DNA from: an uncultured Eubacteriales bacterium
GTDB taxonomy: Bacteria; Bacillota; Clostridia; TANB77; UBA1234
Reading direction: 5' to 3'
DNA length: 64,000 nt
NCBI GenBank assembly: GCA_949283575.1
Contig: CASDSU010000031.1
Coordinates: 1 to 64,000 of the forward strand
Part shown: positions 46,501-53,955 of the stretch, in pieces
Layout: the number at the start of each line of letters is the position of its first letter
Position numbering within the stretch: the stretch's first letter is position 1
The notes under the pieces: generated by a model
What the model saw: the letters and a program-made list of their open reading frames with translations, nothing else
Databases searched by the model: none
What the model was told of the DNA's origin: nothing
Translations under genes and position numbers: made by a program

Positions 46501-46944
46501 GCAGTAAAATATAATCCACAAATGAGCAGAACAATAATGGATAAATATAATGAAGAGTTAGAAGCAAGTAATAATACTATGGGAATAAATGTACAAAATA
46601 TAGTTGATCTTCCAATAATCGCGAGCTTGTGTGATATTTATAGAGATTCAAATGATAACATGAGTGTTATAGATGCAATGATTTCAGCTTATTCAGTGGT
46701 TCCTGCTACCGAAAAACAAAGTACGGTTACTTTGAAAAAGATAACGGAACTTATAAAAGCTTTAGAAAATATTATTGAAGAAAATGTTAAAATCTTTGCA
46801 CTTAGCGAGATTCAAAAAGATGAAATGTTTAACAAAGTATTAAATCATTTATTATCAAAGAGTAGACTTGTAGAGAATTTGTCAGAAGATACAATCGAAA
46901 ATGTTTATATTGTGGAACCAATTAAAAATTTAATTAGAGGATAA
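43564..46944 (+). CDS. Large tubulin/FtsZ-like GTPase (Tubulin_2 type)
   Basis: ATG 43564 is behind AAAGGAGTG. The N-terminal GTPase domain has VTATLLVGLGGLGSSIVNRI (nucleotide-binding first loop), then VEAVIIDTD. The tubulin signature loop is SSLMGGTGSGIFLQVP (residues about 150-165), a variant of GGGTG(S/T)G. The remaining 700 residues are mostly helical with coiled-coil stretches and no membrane segment. At 1126 residues it is far longer than FtsZ (about 380) and fits the FtsZ-like/Tubulin_2 proteins predicted to shape membranes. It is cytosolic and may form filaments. It is followed after five bases by a membrane protein and lies behind VWA genes, so it is probably the motor or scaffold of an envelope machine. 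Confidence 0.85.
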   Translation: MGKSDVTATLLVGLGGLGSSIVNRIYGEVKKNGQDKKVEAVIIDTDIGSLNKNTNIDPIYRIQTSENSTVKGLLDRDPSCKEWFPEHPVILNSQILEGAGMVRAISRLALKNAIKSNKLSVLNQIGDNLFEVGNETTTRGIRVMIISSLMGGTGSGIFLQVPLLLRDILENKYGTDRIDIMGTFILPDVISKVIPTERKTDIYANAYASFKELQAIITSLTKNEFGVDLEYKPEQVNSEGIRNITVDRLPYDFCYLYDSKNMNSEVLSTLDDYLNLIIRDVYAMLFGPISDGIFSKKINTIRELIKGQGQNLYSAMGDSMLVYSYEDMVNYCSLSWISNSLSENMLKLDNEYKKLDEEYRKNQRKGIVSPKVERSKIFVDCFENLVKEENNYFKGIMNSIVYKDPVNPALSYDKPVDMLKAFDAKIMERIETDMDVAPIQAEIKKNINFIANMNDVGSNDAFGGRVRMCEDNIVKFKNIVETAAKSKCAIDVKGIAGLIDDSPSGLLYDYMHNGNEFIHVLGVRYLMYKVKYLAASTMNKLSEEVNRFAGAYARADKGFTMKDKGNGTASQKLNEVQNEKGLFNRRINNFKKEYIDNANAKASMIRKYYISKRKLESYKVLVEIIDGVSKEFENFFEHLKAYEDTINISKEKEYNKTNNQTGKTVINVLAKGEEKEAIYNQIEGLLDFNSLQAKLASFMFESIFKNYKVKLNNANIANNTFGKTYTAIEEEIMKNCRQELIETARDVLDIDIVDALIKEANLNGIDYKENIENKLKQICRLVSPWIITNDNVKTHDDIIFAMNPKTYEKLPDKGIISTLLKDKGNVSAEQNSEVSEKEISLVMLKYGMKITDIKGFSSTASYADQGEMFKAYNEVIKQIQDSHASTILNRVVTPHIDKRWHVMLPSIDQEYESIKQIEQSKAYLAGLALGMFKIRMKTDGTNNKTFLFYSPKNTIPAKVTIGGIHGMKEITDSYWELLDAVKYNPQMSRTIMDKYNEELEASNNTMGINVQNIVDLPIIASLCDIYRDSNDNMSVIDAMISAYSVVPATEKQSTVTLKKITELIKALENIIEENVKIFALSEIQKDEMFNKVLNHLLSKSRLVENLSEDTIENVYIVEPIKNLIRG

Positions 46945-46949
46945 TAAAT

Positions 46950-48974
46950 ATGATTAAGTTATGTATAGACAATACGTCTTCACTTCATGAATTTCACATG
47001 TATGAACCATATTTATATGGTGTTATGAAAAAGAAAAATTGTTTTTTGATAAATGATTTTTCGAAAAACAATAGTGATATCGAAAATTTCGATATCACTA
47101 TTCGTGATGCTGAAAGTATATTATTAGAGCACAAAGGAACAGATTATGAAGTTACAATTATTGCAGAATTGCTAGAAGTTGACAAACCTTTGGTTCAAAA
47201 ATTATACGAAATAGATAAATACATAACAAGTAAATTTACAAAAAGTCAAATTCAAAAAACTAAAAATATTACGATCATTCTTCTGGATTACACAGGTAAT
47301 AGTTATATAGATTTTAAGGAAGAATTGTATGTTGCTGAAGAAGAAAGTGAATTGTTTTTTACTAAAGAAGAATTACTTGCTTGTGAGAAAAAATTAAAAA
47401 ACACCAAAGACGTTGAAAAATTTATAAATGAGCTGATTCGTATAAGAGATACAAAAGTTGTTTGTAGCGAAAATGAGTGGTATTTATATATTTTTTCTAA
47501 AATGTTAAAACATTTTAATGATCCTCATTTACTAGAGTTAAATGGAGATACGCCATTAGATATTATAGATATCTTTAAAAAATTAATGTCTCATTTTGTA
47601 AAAAAAGAGATATTAGATACTAAATTAATTTTAAAGCATGATATGTATTCAGAAAAAAATCTATATTCAAAAGATAGTAAAAGTTTTACTGATATGAATA
47701 AACTTATTGCTTTACTTTCTTTTGATATGGAAGAGTTTTTGACAAAATCAAAATCTATTTTTTATAAAGGTATTTATAATGTACAAATTGGATTAGATGA
47801 AGAAAAAGTAAAGAGAATGATAATGCAATATTCTGAAAATTTAAAAGCGCAGTTAGATATGTTAAATCAAAATAAGCCAAGTAAAATAGAAGTTGCTAGA
47901 AGAGTAATGCCGAACATCTCTTTAAGAAATATTTATTTAGAACCAGTCAAAGTAAAACCAGAAAGATTAACTTTTTTTAGAAGTAGTAGGAATATACAGT
48001 ATTTAGACAGGATTGAAAAAAATCTTACAATATCTATAAACAAAAGAATAAAAAGAGCAAAAAGTCATAACGTTCAAAGTATATGTGATTTACGAACACT
48101 AAGATATGTTGATGAAAAAACTCTTTCAAAAGAAAAATTATCATTGATAGAAATTCGAGATAGAATAGAAGAAAAAGCGAACGAGTATAAAAGAAAAAAC
48201 AGAGAGGTATTTAATAGCAGAACTGATTATTATGAAATACTAGAAGATTATTTGAATAAGCAAAAAGCTCAAAAAAATGTGATACTAGAAGAACTTAACA
48301 AAAAGTTGAAATTAAAAAATTTTGCGTTTGCAAATATTGTTCTATATGTTATTTTGGGATGTATCATTCTAGCTAGTTGCCCAGAGCTTGTGACAAAGAT
48401 ATCAGAAGTAAAGAATCTTTTATTAACGCTTGGATATATTGCTGTAGCTGTCTTTATTACTACTCTTGGAAATTTGATAGTAGATAACATAAAAATAAAT
48501 AAAAAGATTGATGAATATGTGAAATTTGTTAATGGGTATAATTCAAGATTGCAAATAAATAGCAATGAAGAAATAAAAAAATTATCGGCTACATATGAAC
48601 TAATAATTTTAAATAGCGATATAGAGTATTATAAAAAACAATATGATAAATTATTAAATTTAATAAGCAAATATGAATTTCATATTTCTCAGCTTGAAAA
48701 ACATATAAACATAGCTAAGAGATTATGCTTAAGAGTAGGTGTTAAATTTTTTGATATTGTAGTAGCAAATGATACTAAATTTGATGAAAAAAATGTTGAG
48801 GTTGATATCAACAAAGATGTTTATGAAAATGATTGTTATTCAGTAATGCATTTTCTATTTGAAACAAAAGATTATTGTATGATGCTTAATAGTGGTGAAG
48901 TGATAGAAAAAGTTGGGTTAGAAACATATATAAAGAGTATAAACTTTACAGAGGATGAGGTGTATAGATTCTAA
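46950..48974 (+). CDS. Unknown membrane/coiled-coil protein of tubulin operon (674 aa)
   Basis: ATG 46950 starts five bases after the tubulin-like gene; no strong ribosome site, so translational coupling is likely. The first 440 residues are soluble and charged, and a long coiled coil lies before and after the membrane part. Two adjacent membrane helices near 455-505 (FANIVLYVILGCIILAS and LTLGYIAVAVFITTLGNLI) form a hairpin with both ends in the cytosol. The last 150 residues are again soluble, ending in YKSI-like beta strands. Its stop overlaps the next start (TAATG). I recognise no family. The layout suggests a membrane adaptor for the tubulin-like protein. Confidence 0.75.
   Translation: MIKLCIDNTSSLHEFHMYEPYLYGVMKKKNCFLINDFSKNNSDIENFDITIRDAESILLEHKGTDYEVTIIAELLEVDKPLVQKLYEIDKYITSKFTKSQIQKTKNITIILLDYTGNSYIDFKEELYVAEEESELFFTKEELLACEKKLKNTKDVEKFINELIRIRDTKVVCSENEWYLYIFSKMLKHFNDPHLLELNGDTPLDIIDIFKKLMSHFVKKEILDTKLILKHDMYSEKNLYSKDSKSFTDMNKLIALLSFDMEEFLTKSKSIFYKGIYNVQIGLDEEKVKRMIMQYSENLKAQLDMLNQNKPSKIEVARRVMPNISLRNIYLEPVKVKPERLTFFRSSRNIQYLDRIEKNLTISINKRIKRAKSHNVQSICDLRTLRYVDEKTLSKEKLSLIEIRDRIEEKANEYKRKNREVFNSRTDYYEILEDYLNKQKAQKNVILEELNKKLKLKNFAFANIVLYVILGCIILASCPELVTKISEVKNLLLTLGYIAVAVFITTLGNLIVDNIKINKKIDEYVKFVNGYNSRLQINSNEEIKKLSATYELIILNSDIEYYKKQYDKLLNLISKYEFHISQLEKHINIAKRLCLRVGVKFFDIVVANDTKFDEKNVEVDINKDVYENDCYSVMHFLFETKDYCMMLNSGEVIEKVGLETYIKSINFTEDEVYRF
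47070..47102. repeat. Perfect 33-base palindrome inside a coding region
   Basis: AATAGTGATATCGAAA (47070-47085) and TTTCGATATCACTATT (47087-47102) are perfect inverted copies around one base. It lies in codons 41-51 of the 674-residue membrane protein gene, 120 bases after its start. Confidence 0.8.
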
Positions 48975-51964
48975 TGGATATAGAAGCTTTTTTAGGAAAT
49001 TATATAACTGTATATTACTTTTTATTGCTTTTCTGCGTTGGAATCTCTGCGTCATTGAATCAACCTAAAGAAAAGCGTATTAATCAGACAAAATTAACAA
49101 AATTTTATATAATATATATTGTTTTATCGACAGTGATTTTGTACGCTTGGTTTTCGTTTGCAGATGTGTTACCTATAAGCTACCAAAATTCGGTGTGGCT
49201 TACATTAGCTGTAAAGTTATCAGAATGGTTTGCAGAAAAATATGCTAAATTCACACTTTGGGTAATAGGTATTGGAATTGTTGTTAAATTAATATCTAAA
49301 GTTGGTAAAACTATTATGAGTAGCACTTCAACGTATACGCCATCATATTCATACAAATCAAAAAGTAATACAGAATCGAAGCCAATAAAAAGAAATTTTC
49401 TTATAAAATTATTTTATAAGGAAACTGAAAGTGTAAATGAGCTTGGTGTTTTAGTTGGCAAGATATCGAGAATTATAGCTCTTGCTCTTATGATAGTTTA
49501 TATTAGTTTACCAATTTTTGAATATTTTGATATATATATGTTGTTTTCAAAAGTAGGTTTGCTATTATTTATAGTTACGTTTTGGGAACTATATTATTCA
49601 TTGCAATATAAGCAAAAAGAAGAGAAAAAAGATATAAGACATTTGAAAATAAAAGAACCTAATATATTACAAGCAGCTTTAAAACAGTTACTGAAGTTAA
49701 GTGAAATTGAAATTTTAGAGGAAAAAACTTTAGGAAGAAAAGATATAACTTCAAGTGGACCTGCAGCATTAATTTGTGAAGTTCCTAACTTAAATGAGTT
49801 AAAAGAACTTAATTTGAAAGTTATGAATGGAGCTTTTTTTGAAAATAAAAAAGTATTGGTTATTTGTTTAAATGATAAAACAGCAACTGAATATCATAAA
49901 AAACTTACAGCTTTCAACAGAGAATATGATGGTAAATTAGTGATAAAGCTTATAACTAGTGATGATAAACTTTTTGATAGTTCGGTTGATATTTATGTGA
50001 CTGCAATAGAGAATTGCTTTGGAAATATAAAATTATTAAGTGAAATAGATGCAATTGTTATAGAAGACTATGACGAAATTCTGCTTAATAAATTAGAACT
50101 ATTGAGGGCATTAGGTAGTATTGTAAAAATGGGAAATCCAGAAATGAATTACATCATTTTAACTTATATGTTACATGGAATTGAAGCGACAATCAAAAGT
50201 TTATTATTTGTTACAGATATTTCTTGTTATTGTCCAACTAATAGATACAGTTCTAAGAAAGTATTAATAAATGTTTGGGAAAAAAATGATAATTTTATTA
50301 CCGAAAAAGTCTTTGGAAAAGCTACACAAAATTTAGGTTCATTGGTTCCATTATCGTTATTAAGTGTAAAATGGCAACCTGAAAGAATATTGATGATTTC
50401 GAAAAATGAGCCATTAGACTTTGAACTTAACGAATTAAATGCTATGCGAAATTTGTCAGAAAGAAATGTAGATAATGTAGAATTAAAATTGTTAAGTGAG
50501 AAAGCGAAGATAAGTTCGAAAGAAAGATATTTTAATAATATAAAGAAAAACTGGATTATTACTGATGATAAAAGCAATGTGTATGAAAAAATCTATAAAT
50601 TATCATTAATTAATGGTGTAGAGAATAATTTAAATATTGTTTCTGAGCAATATATGCTTAGAGATTATATGGTAGCGACGTATAATGAAAACAAATCAAG
50701 ATTAAAATCATTTTTGACGTATGTACCATATGAAGTGAATAGTGGTAAAGTTGTTTTATATAATCTTTTGTTGCAACTTACTAACTTTGGTGTCAAAGAA
50801 AGTATAATCGCTAATATATTAAATGAAAATGGTATTCACATTAAAATTGGTAAAGGTAATAATGCAAAGTTAATATCAGATAAGCTAAATAAGTTTATAA
50901 AACAAGAATTTAATATTGATGTAGATTTATATTCGTACATAACAATTCAAGAATTAAAAGAAAAATATGTTTTTGATATGTCGAAAAAACAATATATTGA
51001 AGAAGAGAAGAATTATATTTTAGATGAATTGGCGTTAGAACTATTTCCAAATGAAATATTTAGTAGAGTAAGTTTTGTAAAAGATGGTTTTGAGTTGGAT
51101 ATTGAGAAAGAATATGCATATAATTTTTATCAAAAATATTTGCCTGGTCAAAAACATTATTTAAATGGCTATGTGTATGAAATAAAAAATACGATTGAGA
51201 CGGATGATGGTATAAATGCAGTTGTTGAAGCTAGTACTAATTATGATAATCATACGTATAGACAAGATAGAAAAGTTGAAATAGTAGCTCCTTTTGTTCC
51301 AACAGAAACAAAATTGAATAAATATGCAAATCTTACTTTGAAATATCAAATGGGAAAAATGAATTATCAAATAAGAACAGAAGGGTACTTTGAATTTAAA
51401 AATGGTATTTCAAAAATCCCAGGAGAATATAGATATGTTGGTTTAGATTCAAAAGATATTTTTAAAACAACAAGAAATCATGTAAATGCAGATGCTTTAA
51501 AATTGGAATTTGCGATGAATGAGACTTTGAAAAAAGGTATACCAACTGTAGAAACAGATGAACTTGGAGAGAAAATGGCATTTTTGATTACTGAAATATT
51601 AGTCTCATTACTTGGTGAAAACTCGAAATATATTCAAGTAAAATCAGTGAAAAATTCCACTTCAGACACTCTGTTTGGAGAAACATGGGTAGCACCAATC
51701 GAAATAGCAGGGTATTCAACAGAAAATATTGAAATATACATATTAGAGGATACTCAAATTGAACGTGGACTAATTGACATGATTTATAAAAATTTAGATA
51801 ATATATTAAAGATGATTCATGAATATTTAGCTTGGGTATTTGGGGCTGAACATAATTTGGCTGAAGAAAGAGATAAGTTCTTGAGAAATGTTGATATAGA
51901 CGAAAAGTCATTAATGAAATATAAGAGAATATTTAATATATTGAAAAATGCGATAATGCAATAA
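48974..51964 (+). CDS. Membrane protein with degenerate helicase-like core (996 aa)
   Basis: The start ATG 48974 overlaps the previous stop. Four to five membrane helices lie in the first 215 residues (FLLLFCVGISASL, IIYIVLSTVILYAWFSF, FTLWVIGIGIVVKL, IALALMIVYISLPIF, VGLLLFIVTFWELYY). From about 220 a two-lobed soluble part recalls SF2 helicases. GRKDITSSGPAALICEVPNL stands where Walker A would be but lacks GxGKT. KVLVICLNDKTATEYHKKL and DAIVIEDYDEILLNKLELL (DE box-like) are in order, then MNYIILTYML. The C-terminal 500 residues are of unknown fold. It would be a membrane-anchored, probably ATP-independent relative. The helicase comparison is weak and mine alone. Confidence 0.65.
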   Translation: MDIEAFLGNYITVYYFLLLFCVGISASLNQPKEKRINQTKLTKFYIIYIVLSTVILYAWFSFADVLPISYQNSVWLTLAVKLSEWFAEKYAKFTLWVIGIGIVVKLISKVGKTIMSSTSTYTPSYSYKSKSNTESKPIKRNFLIKLFYKETESVNELGVLVGKISRIIALALMIVYISLPIFEYFDIYMLFSKVGLLLFIVTFWELYYSLQYKQKEEKKDIRHLKIKEPNILQAALKQLLKLSEIEILEEKTLGRKDITSSGPAALICEVPNLNELKELNLKVMNGAFFENKKVLVICLNDKTATEYHKKLTAFNREYDGKLVIKLITSDDKLFDSSVDIYVTAIENCFGNIKLLSEIDAIVIEDYDEILLNKLELLRALGSIVKMGNPEMNYIILTYMLHGIEATIKSLLFVTDISCYCPTNRYSSKKVLINVWEKNDNFITEKVFGKATQNLGSLVPLSLLSVKWQPERILMISKNEPLDFELNELNAMRNLSERNVDNVELKLLSEKAKISSKERYFNNIKKNWIITDDKSNVYEKIYKLSLINGVENNLNIVSEQYMLRDYMVATYNENKSRLKSFLTYVPYEVNSGKVVLYNLLLQLTNFGVKESIIANILNENGIHIKIGKGNNAKLISDKLNKFIKQEFNIDVDLYSYITIQELKEKYVFDMSKKQYIEEEKNYILDELALELFPNEIFSRVSFVKDGFELDIEKEYAYNFYQKYLPGQKHYLNGYVYEIKNTIETDDGINAVVEASTNYDNHTYRQDRKVEIVAPFVPTETKLNKYANLTLKYQMGKMNYQIRTEGYFEFKNGISKIPGEYRYVGLDSKDIFKTTRNHVNADALKLEFAMNETLKKGIPTVETDELGEKMAFLITEILVSLLGENSKYIQVKSVKNSTSDTLFGETWVAPIEIAGYSTENIEIYILEDTQIERGLIDMIYKNLDNILKMIHEYLAWVFGAEHNLAEERDKFLRNVDIDEKSLMKYKRIFNILKNAIMQ

Positions 51965-51987
51965 AAGATATTTTAGGAGGATGAAAT

Positions 51988-52509
51988 TTGGATAATGTTA
52001 TTATGGTTTATACAAAAGAAAATCCTTTTAAATTAGAATTTTTTGAAAAAACGTTCACAACAGAAGTTTTAATTGGTAAGAACGGAGCAACAATAAATAA
52101 GCAGGAAGGCGATGGGAAAACACCGATAGGTGAATTTGAGACAGGAATAGTTTTTGGACTGCATGAAAGAGAAAATGTGAATTTAGATGAATCAGTGCAA
52201 TATGTAAAAATAAATGAAAATTTATACTGGATTGATGACGTGAATTCAAAGTATTATAACCGATTGATAGATGTTACGAAAGTAAATGTTGATTGGAAAA
52301 GTGCAGAGCGTTTGATTGATTATAAAGTTCAATATGAATTTGCATTGGAAGTAAAAACAAATCCTCAAAATATTGCGGGAAAAGGAAGCGCCATATTTAT
52401 TCATTGTAGCGATGGAAATCAAACAGCAGGATGTATAGCTCTTCCAAGAGAAAAAATGATAGAATTATTGTCAAAAATAGACAAAAATACAAAAGTTTGT
52501 ATCGTATGA
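51988..52509 (+). CDS. YkuD-type L,D-transpeptidase domain protein
   Basis: TTG 51988 is seven bases behind TAGGAGG. The 173-residue protein consists of the catalytic domain only: GDGKTPIGEFETG, then the active-site block GSAIFIHCSDGNQTAGCIAL with the His and the nucleophilic Cys (HxnGC). It fits the ErfK/YbiS/YkuD group that links or modifies peptidoglycan with 3-3 bonds. No signal peptide or membrane helix precedes it, which is unusual for an enzyme acting outside. As the last gene of the tubulin/VWA operon it ties the system to the cell wall. A terminator follows. Confidence 0.82.
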   Translation: MDNVIMVYTKENPFKLEFFEKTFTTEVLIGKNGATINKQEGDGKTPIGEFETGIVFGLHERENVNLDESVQYVKINENLYWIDDVNSKYYNRLIDVTKVNVDWKSAERLIDYKVQYEFALEVKTNPQNIAGKGSAIFIHCSDGNQTAGCIALPREKMIELLSKIDKNTKVCIV

Positions 52510-52531
52510 TGGTACGATAAATAAAAAAGAG

Positions 52532-52570
52532 AACCCCTCAATTCCTTGTGCAGGAACAAGAGGGGTTTTT
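52532..52570. terminator. Bidirectional terminator
   Basis: AACCCCTC (52532-52539) pairs with GAGGGGTT (52560-52567), with an inner TTCCT-AGGAA pairing and A/T runs on both sides. It ends the tubulin operon and the leftward small genes. Confidence 0.88.
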
Positions 52571-52583
52571 CTGTTAATCAGGA

Positions 52584-52691
52584 TTATTTTTCCCGATATT
52601 CCTCAAGCCAGGCATCGACGTCAATGACACCGAATCCACCACGGCCATTCGCGGCATTAACAGTAGAGATTGCTGCCATTGCACCAGCCAT
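52584..52691 (-). CDS. Alanine/glycine-rich microprotein (35 aa)
   Basis: On the minus strand ATG 52691 lies eight bases behind AGGAGG. The product is MAGAMAAISTVNAANGRGGF followed by GVIDVDAWLEEYREK: a small-residue N-terminal half and an acidic helix. Codons GCC, GCG, GGC and GTC dominate, unlike neighbouring genes. It follows a 54-codon gene by 19 bases on the same strand and ends at a shared strong terminator. The start and ribosome site are convincing. Function unknown; size and make-up are like a small peptide precursor (leader plus core) or a toxin, but no processing genes are adjacent. Confidence 0.6.
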   Translation of the reverse strand: MAGAMAAISTVNAANGRGGFGVIDVDAWLEEYREK

Positions 52692-52710
52692 TATCAAAAG
52701 CCTCCTTAAA

Positions 52711-52875
52711 TCAGTAGTCGAAGTTCTTCTTGTTGTTCGCTCGCTGGCGGTTGTAGCGCGTTTTTGGCTCTACGATACGGCTCTTAAACCGACCGGCTTC
52801 CTCGCGTACACGTTCAGCACGAGCTTCAGGGGATTCCTTGTAGTACTTAGGCAGGGTAGACTTCTTCTTGCTCAC
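52711..52875 (-). CDS. Very basic microprotein (54 aa)
   Basis: On the minus strand GTG 52875 follows AAAGGAG by eight bases. The product reads MSKKKSTLPKYYKESPEARA, then ERVREEAGRFKSRIVEPKTR and YNRQRANNKKNFDY. It is rich in Lys and Arg and has no membrane segment, like a ribosome- or nucleic-acid-associated protein. Codon use is GC-rich (CGC, GCC, CTG) and matches the microprotein gene 19 bases downstream, so both were probably acquired together. A candidate minus-strand -10 element, TATACT, lies near 52960. Confidence 0.6.
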   Translation of the reverse strand: MSKKKSTLPKYYKESPEARAERVREEAGRFKSRIVEPKTRYNRQRANNKKNFDY

Positions 52876-53099
52876 AGGGCAAAACTCCTTTCAAAAATCG
52901 CTTGAGGTGATGTTCCCAGGGGTTTTATCTCGGAAAGTTGAGAATAAACATGGAAACAGTATAGCACATCTATACATTTTACATAATACCATAAACAAAC
53001 ATAATTGTAAAGATAAGGAAAAATAATTTACATAATGTATAGCTAAAAATACTTTATTATGATATAATGCATTCGAAAATAAAAAAGGAGAGAAAATTA

Positions 53100-53360
53100 A
53101 TGGAATTAAAAGAATTAGAAGAAGAATTAATAAAAATCAAAGAAAGAAATAAAAAAGTAGAGCTAGACAAAGCTTGGGAAACAAGCTTAACAAGAAAACT
53201 TTGCATTTGTATACTTACATATGCAGTTGTAGTAATATATTCACATCTAATAAACAAAATTAGCAACGTATGGCTAAGTTCGCTAGTGCCAGTAATTGGT
53301 TTTACATTATCAACACTATCATTAAAACTTGTAAGAAATGTTTGGGAAAAAAATAAATAG
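53100..53360 (+). CDS. Small membrane protein with N-terminal coiled coil (86 aa)
   Basis: ATG 53100 is behind AAAGGAG. Residues 1-35 form a charged helix (ELKELEEELIKIKERNKKVE). Two hydrophobic segments follow (LCICILTYAVVVIYSHLI and VWLSSLVPVIGFTLSTLSL), and then a short basic end. It is probably a two-helix inner membrane protein with a cytosolic coiled coil. I do not recognise the family. No clear terminator separates it from the phosphoesterase 36 bases downstream, so they may be cotranscribed. Confidence 0.65.
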   Translation: MELKELEEELIKIKERNKKVELDKAWETSLTRKLCICILTYAVVVIYSHLINKISNVWLSSLVPVIGFTLSTLSLKLVRNVWEKNK

Positions 53361-53395
53361 AATGTGTTAAAATTATTGCAAGAGGAGGATGGTTT

Positions 53396-53932
53396 ATGAA
53401 ATACATTGTTTTTTCAGATATTCACGGGTCTGAATTCTATGCTAATAAAATTAAAGAATTAGTTGAAAAAGAAAATCCAAATAAAGTAATCTTGCTTGGA
53501 GATTTGTATTATCACGGTCCAAGAAATCCACTTTCAAAAGAATATGGACCGATGAAAGTTGCTGAAATTTTGAATTCTATAAAAGATAAAATTATATGTG
53601 TAAGAGGAAATTGTGATGCTGAAGTCGATGAAATGATTTCTGAATTTGAGTTTAATACAAATGTAGAGCTTGAAATATCGAATAAAAAATTCTTTTTTAC
53701 ACATGGACATAAATTTAATATAGATAATTTACCTTCTGAAAATATAGATGTGTTGATATACGGCCATTTTCATACAGGTTTTATTAAGGAAAAGGATGGT
53801 GTTATTTGTATTAATGCAGGCTCGATATCACTTCCTAAAAATGATACACCAAATAGTTTCTTAATAATTGAAAATAATCAGGTAATTTTAAAAGATATTG
53901 AGGAAAACGAGATAAATAAAATCAATTTTTAA
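53396..53932 (+). CDS. YfcE/MJ0936-type metallophosphoesterase
   Basis: ATG 53396 is behind GAGGAGG. All metal-binding motifs of the calcineurin-like fold are present in order: YIVFSDIHGSEFY (DxH), VILLGDLYYHGPR (GDxx), VRGNCDAEVDE (GNCD), FFTHGHKFN (GH) and DVLIYGHFHTGF (GHxH). Length 178 is typical of the YfcE family, which hydrolyses phosphodiesters in vitro with unknown natural substrate. Followed after 23 bases by a broken phosphatase gene in the same direction. Confidence 0.93.
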   Translation: MKYIVFSDIHGSEFYANKIKELVEKENPNKVILLGDLYYHGPRNPLSKEYGPMKVAEILNSIKDKIICVRGNCDAEVDEMISEFEFNTNVELEISNKKFFFTHGHKFNIDNLPSENIDVLIYGHFHTGFIKEKDGVICINAGSISLPKNDTPNSFLIIENNQVILKDIEENEINKINF

Positions 53933-53955
53933 TAAAAAACAAGGTGGGGATTATT

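Noticed and set aside
52546-52905. 119-codon plus-strand ORF
   Set aside because: It is the antisense of the two small leftward genes, which have proper ribosome sites and sensible codons.
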